A stretch of 64,000 bases of DNA from Embiotoca jacksoni (Eukaryota; Chordata; Actinopteri; Embiotocidae), in NCBI GenBank assembly GCA_022577435.1, contig JAKOON010000144.1:1-64000 (forward strand). The letters are read 5' to 3'. Positions 48,775 to 61,700 of this stretch are shown in pieces (position 1 is the first letter of the stretch; each line of letters starts with the position of its first letter). The notes beneath the pieces are model-generated. The model searched no databases. It was not told where the DNA came from and saw only the letters and a program-made list of their open reading frames with translations. A program made the translations under genes and the position numbers.

Positions 48775-51700
48775 CAAAAATCTCGAGACTCCCGTTAAGC
48801 CGTTAAGTGTTTTTTTGGTTGTTTTTTTTCCCGTTCAACCTTCATCCATGAGGGTCAATTATTTCTGACAAGTACTCGGAGCTCGGAGGGAGACGAGCAG
48901 GAGAGGAAGGCTTAAAAGCTTCAAAAGATTGACGGAGAAATTGCAGCTGGATTCTAATCATTTTCACTGCAACGTTTTTTTATGATTGACGTTTTATGAT
49001 TGGTTTTTTTTTTTTTTTCCAGCGTTAAAAGTCATAAACGGGACACGTACTTTTAATCTGCGCCGAGGGATTCCTGAAGATGAGACACTCTGCGTTATCC
49101 GTCGTCGAGGACAACCCGACGTTCGTTTATTTTGATGACATTCGAAGTACATTTTTCGGGCCGGAGATGATGATTTTTACCAGTTTTGTTTTCTCTGCTG
49201 CGTTTGTGTTTGTGGCGCCCGTTGCCGAGTCTGATCGGGGCACGGGGTCCGTCGACCGCGGCCCGTTCGTAGCTTCCCTCGACGTTCACCCGTGAGGCTC
49301 CGCCCCCTTCCCGAAACACGAGCCACGCGGACGGAGCGGAGAAACGGGACGATTGAAATGAAACGCGGGAACCGGGTGGATAAATAGTAGTCACCGGACG
49401 TAACCGCGGTTCTACGAGGGGGTTTTGTTTCTTTCATAAAAAAAAAAATCAGCACTAAATCCGTTTAAAGAAATAAAACCGCAAGAGTTTCACCTTGTAT
49501 GTTTGCAGCAGCACGTCGGTCCAGCATCGTTTGCTCAGAGACTCGTAGTCGACGCCGCCGAGGTCCGGGCCGCGCTCGGCGTCCTTTACCTGCGAGGAAA
49601 CCTGGAGAATGTAGCGATGACATCACATCCTACCGGGGTATTTACAGTCTTCAGTTGCGACGCTGTGAAGACGAAGTTTAAAGGACGGCGCGTGTTTAAC
49701 TCGGCGGTTTCAGAAATGTGGATCTGTACCTGCAGGGAGCACCAGTGTTTGAACTCCGGCGCGTCTAGCAGGTACTCTGGTCGGATGTGGCAAAGACAGG
49801 CTCCCTGCACCCTGGAAACATTAATTTATTTATTTTACAAAATGTCACCGAAGAACATAAAATAAGCGAGCGAGTGTTTTTCTTGGAGCTGTGTTGACGG
49901 CGTCGTTTGACCTCACCTGAGGAAAGCCAGGATGGCTCCGTGCTGTCGCAGCAGCTGATCGACGCGCCGGCCCACGTCGCCGGAAAAGGTCTGGCAGCGA
50001 GGAATGCCGGGAATCTGCCCGCCGGTCAGGTGACGGAGCATGTCCGAGACGGACCTGCGACCAAAAAAATAAAGAAAAGAAAAGAAAAGAAGGAAACAAC
50101 GCGCAGCGGCGTTCACGAAGATGAAATGAAATCCCTCCGGAGCTCCGGTTCCGAGTATCATCTTCTGTTTTACTTGTAAAGTCTTTAAATTAACCCCAAA
50201 AAAAAAACACAAAAGCAAAACTCCCATCCACCGCCGATAGAAACGAAATAAAAACGTACTCGTAGGACTGCGGTTACGTTCAGTAACTGCTATTTATATG
50301 CATCCAGAAACATGAAATGATATCCCTCCAAAGCTTCAGTTCAAGTTTTATCTACTGTTTTACTTGTAAAGTCTTTAAATGAACTAAAACACAAAACAAA
50401 AAAAAACAACGAACCTCCCACCCACCGCAGAAAGAGACGTTACGTTCAGCAACTGCTATTTATTTGCGTCGTTCCTGTGCGACCGTTTTTGTTCACTTCT
50501 TAAGGTGAAAAAAAAACCCGACAATAATATTATTATCCATCCGCTGAAAGGCCGAGTGATGATAAGACTTCACGCATACCCACCTTGAATCTTTATTTTG
50601 AGTGACGCGAGAAGTGCATCCGCCGGAAGCGTCCGTTTCGATTTTGGACACGACCCTGAGCGGAGAGAGGAGGGACTCATTAAAACAACAGGAAGTCCCC
50701 CTTTCAAAGTAAAAGAGCCTCTCGAGCTACTTTTTTTTTTTTTTTTTTTTTTTTTTGGACTTCTACCTCCTGAGCGTGTGCGGCACGGTGACGGGATGCG
50801 GTCCGCCCGACCAGCCGAAGAGGCTGAACCAGCGCTCGGCGGCCAGCAACACGTTCCGGTGAAAGAGGCCCTCCTCCGTGTCGGCGGCGGGGAATTCCGG
50901 GAGGCCGAGAACGGACGGGGCTTCGCCGTCGGGCGAGGCGTCGCCGCAGGTCCGTCGGCTCGCGCTGTCGCTGTCCGGAGAGAAATCTGAAGCGGATGTA
51001 GAGATACACTCAAAGACATTTCATTTGATTTTTTTTTCTTTCATTTTTATTTCAATTTCAGCAACTTGTACAGTCCAAATAAAATATTTTTTTTAAAAAG
51101 TATCCTATTTTTACGACCGTATTGGGTTTTTATTAACAATGCAACTCGACGAAATTTGAAAGAAAACGTGAATTCTCTCCCGTTTTAAATATTAGTACTC
51201 GGACGAGAGCAAAGATACGACTTCGCAAAGGGTTACGAAAAATATGTGTAATAAACAAAACAAAAAAACACAAAACATTGAGAAACAAAAGAGGGAATAC
51301 ATTTCATTTTCTTTTTACTTAATTTGTTCCTATTTTTTACAACCGTATTGGGTTTTTATTAACAATTCAACTAAATAAAATGAAAAAAAAACACATAAAT
51401 ATGAGTATTTGGACAAGAGCAAAGATACGACTTAGAAAAAAAGAAAACACAAAACGGATCAGAGCAAAACATCCCCCCCCAAAAAAGGAGGGAATACTTT
51501 GCTCTTGTCCAAGTACTCATATTTATGTTTTTTTTTTTTTTTATTTTATTTAGTTGAATTGTTAATGAAACCCAATACGGTTGTAAAAATAGGAACAAAT
51601 TAAGTAAAGAAAAAAGAAAATGCAAGATACGACTTGGAAAAGGATTAAAAAAATATGTGCAACAACAACAACAAAAAAAATCAGAACAAATCGTGGAAAA

Positions 51701-54316
51701 AAAAAAAAAAAAAAAAAAAGGAGGGAATACATTTTCTGACCCGAGTTCTTGTTCGTCAAGCTGTTGTGATCGAACGAAGACAACGACGACGAAGTCCGGA
51801 AAGAGGCGGGACTCGGCGTGTGATAGCGCTGGAGGATCGCCTCGACAGCCGTGGCCCCTAAAAGACACGAAACGCCCGATCAGAGGTGTTACGTTTTTCG
51901 GCGCCCCCCCCCTCCCCTCCGTTCCGCTGCGTACCCATCCTGAGGACGATCCGCTGCTCGGGGTGGTGCGCGGCCACGTAGGGCCACGCCGTCAGCAGGC
52001 AGTTGTCGGCGACGGCGCACAGCTTCACCTTGAACCTGAAGGAGAGAGGAAAAAGCGCGGTTGAAAATGAGAAGTTAAAAAAAGAAAGAAAGGGGGGAAA
52101 AAAAAAAGAAAAAGAGGAAAACTGCAAAACGATCAAAGTGCGGGGACCAAGTAAAGGAGGAAACAAACAGACGACAAAGAGAAAGAGATGACGAGCGGCG
52201 GTGGCGTACAAAGCAGAAGTTCATTTGGTCTTGGAAATTATGGCCAAATATATTTTTCCATGACTTGTTTTTAAAATGCTAAATTAAAAACAAAAATGTG
52301 TCAATAAATAAGAGTAAATGATTAAAAACTAAAAATTTTAGAATTAACTTATGCCCCGCCCCTGAAAGAAACAAAACAGGAACATATTTGTAGAAGTGGA
52401 GTTGTGTGCAGTAGCTACTATTTGATCAACGAAGAAAGCGAGTTGCGTCGCTGTCGCGGCCTCGGCAAGAACACGAAAGACGAGGCGAGTGCAACGGCCG
52501 TAACCGTGGCGACGGTGCGCATCAAAGGCCGGGGACGTCCTCGGACACTTCAGAAGAACAACTTCAACCTGGAGCGGTTACCTGTTGAGCAGGTGGTCGG
52601 TGAAGGTGACGGTCGTGCAGACGGACAGAGGGACGGACGAGCGGAAGGACACGCTGCAGGGCAGAGAGGCGACGCCGGCTTCCTGTTGGTGGGAATCACA
52701 AAAACAAAACAACAACAACAACAAATGATACACGGAGGCACTTTATTGACGCCAAAAATGAGAAACATTCTTGCGTTGCAGCTGCAGCAGATTGACAGCG
52801 AGCTTTCATTTCAGCGCTGCAGAACAGGAAGGAGTAGCAACCGAAATAAAAAATAAAAAGAACACAAATAGTTCAGTAAAGACTGTAAAACAAAACAACA
52901 ACATTGCATATTCAATAAAAAAAAAAAAAAAAAAAAAACATGAAATAGGGAGGAAGTGAATCTGTCAATCTAAATCAACTTTGTGAGTGAAACCGATTAC
53001 CTCTGGAGTAAGTGTGCTAATTTACATATTATAATTATAGTTTTATATGAGGACAAATGGACAACAGGACAGTCTTCTTTTTTTTTTGGGGGGGGGGGGG
53101 GGGTCAGACGTTCCTGTGTAAATTTGTAGGGTACCTGTCCGCGGTCCTCCCGGGCCGGGATGGCGTTCCCGTCGGGGAACGTGACCGACACCGGCTGGAC
53201 CTTCGTCCCCTCCTTCGTCTCCACCTCGTCCACCTCGGCCGAAATCCTCGTTCCGCTGCGAGAAAGACGCGCAGACGGCAGAACTTACACACTGACTGTA
53301 TTTGAAATGTTTTTTGTTTTTTTTCATGTTTAGAAATCATTTCTTGCCCAACTGGACCAGGAGATAACGTCGTTTTCACCGAAACTTTGAAGGTGAATAT
53401 ACGACAGGACGTTCAGAATGACATTTAAATCAAGTGGTATGACTGGGATTGTTTTGTCGACCGCCATCTCTAAGGTGGAGAATACACGATAAAATTCATC
53501 CAAAAAATAGATTAAATCAATAAATAAGTTTAAATAAAAAAAGTACGTACAGTACAGTACATTTTTTCGGGTCACGCTGTTATGTGGTGGGGTGTTTTTC
53601 CAGGACCCAAATGCAAGCTCACAGACTCGAGGTTTCAAGTTCCAAAAATACAGTCTTTATTGTCCAAAAAACAAACAAAAAACTACAAACCAAAAGGTGG
53701 CACCGAGCGTGTCCACTTTACGTCCAGTCGGGGGGGCAACTCGACCGACAGCTCCAGGGGGACGCGGGTAACAGGGCAGCCGGCAGACCAGCGGAAGGGA
53801 CGGCGTCAACAATGTTCAGAGCCGGGAGGGCAACTCCACCGACTGGTGATTTTGACGGGGGATATCCGCAGGAGGCACAGAGGCCGGAGGAACGGGAACA
53901 GGACTGACGGAGAGCTGACGGAGAGCTGACGGAGGACGGGCGGAGGACGGACGGAGAGCAGACGGAGGACGGACGGGTGACTAAACAAAAATGCACCGAC
54001 GACCAGAGTTGTGCAGGGGCAGGTTACGTATAGTCTGGGGAGGTGATCAGGGAGATGCAGTATACCTGCAGGTGGTGATCAGGGGTGAGTGGCTGTATCT
54101 GCTGGGACCGGTGAGGGGCGTGGCCACGGGAGGTGAGTGGCGTGGCCACAGACAAAGACAGGGGACACGGGAGGAGAGGTGATCGGGGGCAAAAACGGAG
54201 GACAAAACTGGACTCCTGACACACGCGCGAGTCTCACCCAAACAAAAAATGAAAAGCCGAGAGCTACAACTGTGATCGCAAAGCAGCCGATAATCAAAAG
54301 TAATGGCACTCTGTGG

Positions 54317-54360
<44 letters not shown>

Positions 54361-57300
54361 CAACCTGGGATATCCCGCAGCCACCAAGGTGAGCGTGGTC
54401 ACCGCGTTGCTCTCCAGCGGCACCGGGGCGAGAAGGATCTGAGGCGGGTGGACGGTGATGGCGGGAGACTGGAGGGCGACGGTGATTGACAGCTCTCTGT
54501 AGGGCCATGGTACCCCTTCCTCCTCCTCCTCCTCCTCACCTCCCAGGTAAAGAGGGAGGGACAGCTCGGCCACTCGTCCGGACACTAGGAGGAAAGGAAG
54601 GTCCAAACTCTGTCGGGTGGGATTTGCGTCGACGGTTTACATTTATTCATTTTATAAGTGTTTAAAAAAAAATAAAAAACTTTTTAGCAACGCACACCTA
54701 AAAAAAAATAAAAACAGTCTCTTGGGAGGCAGTAATCTGAGATTCAGTAGTGGGACGAGGTGAAATGGAGGTTACCCGGATGTCACTTCGGTTCAGTGAG
54801 TACAAGGAGGAGCCCAAAAGAATGAAAACACACCGCAGCGTGATGTCACGTGATACGTGCTTCCACCTCGCCCCGCCCACCGGGGAGGAGGGGGGGGGGG
54901 GGTCAAGTGATGTAAATGGTGCTGATGTGATCTGGTGTCCACCCGTGATGCGTTTGTGCGTTTCCAAATCCTACGTCACCTGCTCCGAGGGCGTCGGGCC
55001 TGAGGCCGACCGCCAAGCAGACGGACTCGCCGGGCCCCAGGCTGCCCGACGACGGCGAGGCCGCGCACGGCTCCCCCGGCGCGCCGAGGCCGAACCACCA
55101 GCGCACGCGCCGCCCGGCGACGTGGCACCAACACGCGCTCGCTTCGCACGCCGCCTTCAGCTCAACTTTCTGCAAAAAAAAAAAAAAAAAAAAAAAGGAG
55201 GGGAGAGAGAGACAAAAAAAAAAAATCGAGTCGGAAAGTCGGGAACGAGACTGAAAAGGAACGAGAGTAAAGGTGACAAGCGGAAGGAGGCGAGAGATTT
55301 TCAGACCCCTGCTTTAAACACTTGCTGATACCTTGGTGAGAGTGTCGGACTGCGGTTCCACGTGGAACCGCAGACTGCAGGGGGACATTTCCAGCGGGGC
55401 GCGCAGCACTAAAAGACATTTGAACAGAAAGAGAAAAGGATGACGGCGCGAACCTCGTTCTCACGTGTGACACTTTGGAATACGGTCGACCTACCCGTGG
55501 CCTGTACGCGCGGCTGTGTCGCCGTGGCGACGGAGCAGGAAAGCAGCTGGATGGCCTGCTTCCTGCCGTCGGCCGGCAGCCAGGAGGAGGTGGAGGAGGA
55601 CGGAGCGGCGGAGGTCCATCTCACGCCGTTGAGCGTCATGGGGAGGTCGAAGTCGTAGCCGCATACCTGCGGGGGAGGGGGGGGGGCGACATTTTCCCTC
55701 AATGTTTAACTCGGGAACCAAATTTGTACCAGTTCCGTCTTATCGATTTCCCCCCGGGAGACGTTCGGCGGACTCACCTCCGTGGGGGGAGAAGACGAGG
55801 GAGCAGTTCACCGTCTGCCGACCTTTGACCTCCACGACGCTCTCTGTGTGTAAAGTGACACACACACGCACACACACACACACACACACACACGAAATCT
55901 GTCATCTTTTATTTCTAAAGATCCGGCTGATTCTGCGCGACTCTCCGCAGGACGCGTGCGTACCTGCTGAGGGCCGAGGCAGCCGGAGAGAGAAGTCTTC
56001 GTGCTCGGAGAGGTCAAAGGTCACCCGCGCCGCCACCGGCGTGCGGTTGGTGAGAGCGAACGGGATCGCTCGGCGAGATCCGACGTGGACGCCGCGGAAC
56101 CGGAACCAGGTCTGAAAAAAGAAGGAGACAGAGAGAGAGAGAAGAAATCTCAAAGCGTAGAAATCTCGCAGGTACGCGGTCGCGTCGCCGTGACGTTTAA
56201 TCATCCAATTAACATGCAGCGGTAAACAACAACAACACGAATATCAAGACCCTAAACGGGGAAGTCGGTGTCAAAAACTCATAAAAAATTTTTTTAAAAA
56301 TACAGTCTTCGTAATCCTTTTTATCTCATAAATTTAAAGGAGAAAACTTATAGAGGAACTCTTATCTGCAAAGTTTTTGAAAGCTACTTAAGAATAATAA
56401 CCTGTCGAGAAGTGACTCCGGCACGGATAAAGTAAAATAAAAAAAAGAGAAAAGAAAAGAAAAAGATAATGAATCGTTTGAAACGACCAGAAACGTACGA
56501 AGAGCAGAATCTCCCCGACTCACCGTTTCTTTCAAAAGGCGCAAACCCCTGCTGTTTCCAGAGACACACACACACACACACACACATTAAAAGAAAGTTT
56601 AAAGTCTTTTCTTTCTCCTTAAACTGTCTCTTTTGTACTTTTTTTTTTTTTTCTTCTATAATTTATTTGATCCTACTGAGCCGAGTCATTATCACATCTG
56701 TGGGGATTAAAAATGTTGAAAACCACAGGTATGATCCAGGAGTCCATTTCGAACCTAGAGAGAGGGGTGGGGGGGCGGGGGGGGGGGGTCCTCCGGCATA
56801 TATTCAACACTGTATTAATCATTTCATATTGGTGGAGAGTCTCTTCACTCAGAGAACCGAGGTTATGATGTAACCACACGTTTAACAACTTCTAGATCCT
56901 TTTGGCAAATTTGACAATGTCCACCACGCTGACGTTAAATATTTAGATGTAGACAAAACTAAATTAATTCAACACGCGGTATGCTCCCAGTTCTGACATC
57001 CCAGCTGTAGTGTTTGAGTGTTATCAAAAACAAAAGCGGTACAAGGCGGCAAAAATGGGACGCTCCCATCGTGACATCACACCGCTGCTTAAATCACCGT
57101 TTGAAAAGTCCCCCCCCCCCCTCCCACCCCCCTCCGGAAAACGCCATTTTGTGGGCGTTTTGTACGTCGGCCATTTCTGCGACGGCTTCCTTCATCGGTT
57201 CGAGCACTCACCACGCTGATGTCGACGTCCGGCGGCTCCACCGATCCGCTCACCCTGAGCTCGACGGACCTCGTGTTCCTCAGGGCGACCTGCGACACGA

Positions 57301-57550
57301 GGACACGCGCTTAGGGGACCGTCCCGCCGCGAGATTAAAGATCCCCCCCCTCCCCCTCTCCCTCTCTCCCTCTCTCACCTCGACTGCGGTGTCGAATTTG
57401 AAGACGGCGTCCGGGTCGAAGCGGATCTCGAGCGTCGCCCGGCCTCTGCTCGGCACCACGCCCTCGGACGGACTCACCACCATGCCGGGCAGAGGGCGCA
57501 CGTCCAGAACCTGCCGCGAAACGAGGGCACGTAAAGAGGCGTTCTTTGTC

Positions 57551-57594
<44 letters not shown>

Positions 57595-58702
57595 ACCCGG
57601 TAGTAGGCGTGGTTCTGCCCGGCGTTGTGCAGGACGGCGGTCCTGACTGAAGGCATGTTGAGAGGAACCGATCCGAACAGGAGGCGTTTTTCTGCCAGCG
57701 TGACGCTGGTGGCTCCGACCTGAGAGGAGCACAGAGACGCTCATTCAGAGTTTCTGACTTCAAACACATTCGTCTTTCTGGTCGACTGAGACGGCTGTCG
57801 AGAAGCACAAATCAATATCTGACATATCTTTGATGGATCTGGTTTCATTGACTGTCGAACAAAAACAACAAAAACAAAATAAAGAAATATGAACGAGTCA
57901 ATAAAAGCTTCGTTTCGTCCCGATTTTTTTTTTCTCAAATCTCTCAGAACAGATCTGATTCCGACGTCTCCGGACACCACCGAGTGACCTGTGCGTGGGT
58001 TGCCGTGGCAACGGCGAACGCGCAGCCACGCCGGTGACGCGTTGGATACGAACAATCCTACGCTCGCGAAGCAGGCGCGTGTCGGATTCTGGAAGGAGGC
58101 TCGCTTGAACAGCCGACTCAAAAGACCGCAAGCGGTGAAAGCGGAGCGGAAAACAGATGGAAAGTCATCTTCCCGTTTCTAAGGAGCGACCTTGGCGACG
58201 CAGTGCAGGCGTTGTGTGTTGCCGTTGTGGACGTAGAGGTCGAAGTCTCCTTCCGACGGGGAGGAGAAGGAGGGATGCCACACCACCTCGCAGTCCAACT
58301 CTTTGAAGGGCTCCACCACACCTGGAGGCAAAGCGGAGGAGACGTCAGCTCGCATCTACCAATTAAATACGCGAAATACGTGTTATTCTTGATATTTTGG
58401 GCTTTGAAAATGCTTTTTTTGCTTTTGTTTTGCTTTTGCACCTGTGGCGGGTCGAATGGAGAACAGGATGCCGGTCTCCGTGACGACCGGTCGCCACATG
58501 AACTCGGCGGCGTGGTTGCGCCGGTTCCGGAGGGTCACCGAGCTCCTGAGCCCGTAGGCGGCGAGCAGAGTCGGGTTCGGGCGGAGCACCAGCCGCGTGG
58601 TGGACAGCTCCAGGGCCGGCGGGATGACGCGGGCCTGGACCACAATCTGACCGGGGTGCTGCTTGTTCACGGAGTAGGACACAGCTCTGGAAAGGGGGGG
58701 GA

Positions 58703-58733
<31 letters not shown>

Positions 58734-61700
58734 TTTATATCGAAGTGATTTTCTCATCATAAAAGTTGAGCAGCAGCCCCCCTCCCCCTCCCCCCTCCCC
58801 CGCCCACCGACCGGTAGAAGGGACCCATCTTGCTGCTCTGGAACGTCAGCGGCAAGGTGGCGCGGCAGCGAGGTGGCAGGACGTGGGAGAGGGGGGAGGA
58901 GCCCTGCAGCTCGGGGCAGTCCACCTCCAGCTGCACCCACACGTACGCCGGCAGCTGATTGGTCAGCTCCAGCCTGCGGACGCTCGCCGACTGGGCGCAC
59001 ACGCTGCCGAAGTCCACCAACGAGGGGCCTGACGAGGAGAAGAGGGCGGTCCTTAATAACTCCTGGACACGACTACTGTTCTCCGAGTGAAGAGACTCGC
59101 TCTCTCTCTATCTATCTCTCTCTCTCTCTCTCTACTTCCTGGTGAACATATGTACAATGACTTCAGGAGAAGAAGAAACTTTTTTTGTACAAGAAATTGC
59201 AGCTCAAAGTGCTTTACAGCCAGAAAATGACATGCAGTGTTTCACATAAAAAAAAAAATTAATAACGAATACAGATAAGCCTTTGTGAACATAGTCTGTC
59301 AGAGGTTATTTTCGGGGGGGGGGGGGGGGGTAATTTGAATCCCTCAATTTTGAAAAGTTTTCAAATATATCCCAAAATGCAAAGAGGAATCCATGGAGTT
59401 ATATTATTCAATTCTTTCACTTTGATTGTACGAGTATTTATGAAAGAGTGGGAATCTGAACACTCTCCTAAATTAATGGAAAAAGAAATGCTTTATTAGT
59501 TAAAAATTCAATTCAGTTCAATTTAAATATAGTTTTTAAGGCTTTGGATGCACAAATCTGACGTAATAGAGATAATCAGGTTTGAAGATACAGAACATGA
59601 GCGTATTTCTTTTATTTGTGGGGTAAATATGTGTTTAAAAATGCCGCATAAAACAACCAAATTCCAACCTATGACGACTTGGTAGAGCTCCTCAGCAGTC
59701 AGAGACTTGTCACAGTCCGCCACCTCCTGGCTCGTAGTAGGAACTCCATTCATTCCCTCGGAAACCTGAAACAAAAAAACAAAAAATGCACGGAAAGACC
59801 GAAAGAAAGAAAAAAAAAGTTAAATTTTCTACATTTAAATGATTTGAAAAATGTTTTTTTTTTTTTTTTTTAGACCTGACAGCGCACCACCTGGGTGATA
59901 GAGGTCGTGTCTAGAGGACGGCTGTTTCCCGGGGAACCGTATGTGTGGTTTGGCTCGCCGTCCGGGGCGCTGCTGTTCTTTATGTCGCTGAGGAGGAGGG
60001 TCGGGGGAACGAGGCCGTGGGCAGGAACGATCCCGATGTCCACGTCGTCGTCCTCCCCCTCTTCTTCTTCTCTAAAAACACAAAGTCAAACTTTAGGGGC
60101 ACGTGTTTTACCGAATAAATAATTGTATTCATTAAAAAAAAAAAAAAGTTCTGATGTTATGTAACTTCTGCTCAATATGTATGAAGCAGATGAAAGTATA
60201 ATGTCTGCTTTGCTGTCAGAGGACAAAAAAAACATTTCTGATTGAGTACTCCTAAAATTCAGTCAATTTTATATCTGCAGTGTTCAGCAGATATTTGCTG
60301 AAGCTGATGTATTTCTCACCTTTGGCCTAAAGATCAACAGTCATATAATATTCAGAATAAAAACCGACCTCTCCTCGTCCCTCTCCGTCTGTGTTCGTCT
60401 GAGCTGTTTGATGTAGTCGGCGTAAATCTGCCGATGCCGGCGTCTCTGCTCCTCCTCTTCCTCGGTGAAGGCGTATCTGGTGTCCACGTAGTTATAGCGG
60501 GGCACGCCCGTGAAGATGGTCCTGAAGACAGGGGGAAGGTTGTAGAAACACATTTCAAAATTTACGACTTAATACATACCATAATGTAATAATATGTAGC
60601 GGGAAATTCTGATGACTCAGGCCCTCTTCGCCTGCACGCTCTCTGTTACCAGAGAATGAAAACAAATAGATTAGAAAGGTGGATGAGGGAAGGCGTCACC
60701 CCTTAAAAGCTTCAAATGAAGTCCGTATCAAATCTTACTGACCGCGTCTGTCCGGCAAAAGAAAGCAAATGTGGGTTTTCAACACGTATCTTAAAAGGAT
60801 TGTGAAAATGTTTGACCTCTACCTGTACTTTAGGTGCGACGGGTCCGGCCGGAGGCTCGACGCCCGGTCGTCAGGGAAGGCCAGGAGCTCCTCCGCCTCC
60901 GCGCTCGGACCTCCCTCCCTGCGGTGCTCGTGGAGTCGCGTCCTGTCGGCGCTGAGGACGGCCGCTCGGAACATCCCGCCGCAGCGGGCCAGGTCGCCGC
61001 GGCGGACGTGAGGCCGCGGCCCGATTGGATTGCCGAGAGCTGCGGGAGGGGGGAGGGGGGTACACGAGGAGGATGAGACGGTACATCAAAACCACCTTCT
61101 GCCTTCTCAATGAGAATATGGAATTGTGATTGAATTTAATATAATACGCAATATAATGTTGTTTTTACTTTTACTATTAAATGTGACCCGTTTGGTGAAA
61201 TCGGGTCTCTTTTGGTCGATCTCTAGAAAGCGATAAAAGGGACTAGAAATCCCCTCCGTTGCTAGGGTCGTTGCTAGGGACGTTGCCAAGGATCGTTGCT
61301 AAGGGTTGTTGCGAAGGGTCCGCCTACTTCCTGGTGAACATCGCATACATTACATAAGAGTCGACTGACCCGACCGATTGTTTTCCAGTTGTTAGTCGTG
61401 CCCCACGTGTCGCCACGGAAACGGCAATCGAACTAAACAAAACTTTTGATATTTTGAGAGCGAATTGCCTCCACAATATGAAAACATTTTGATTACGTGT
61501 TTTATTTAGTTGGTAACTTCTCATCTGAATAACGGCAGCAATTTAAGGGGTCAAAGAGCCACATTATTATGAGTATATTTACATTTCTGTGACCAGCTGT
61601 TTAGCCTTTGTCTAACAATTTTGTGCCACTTTTTAATACTCACAAAGATTTGGTTTAGGCACCGGGTGGGTCGTCTCGCTGTGGCAGACGGCAGATAAGT

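Noticed and set aside
49080..49455. Overlapping open frames in the cfap47 w33-w34 intron
   Set aside because: No splice signals in the right phase and no ASH or CH motif. Flanking exons join without them.
55491..55721. Alternative frame of cfap47 exon w21 (starting GMRLRLRPP) that would fit the w20 donor phase
   Set aside because: It reads as Arg/His/Leu-rich shadow and would not match the phase of w22. The CGYDFDLP frame is clearly the real one, hence the proposed C-run error.
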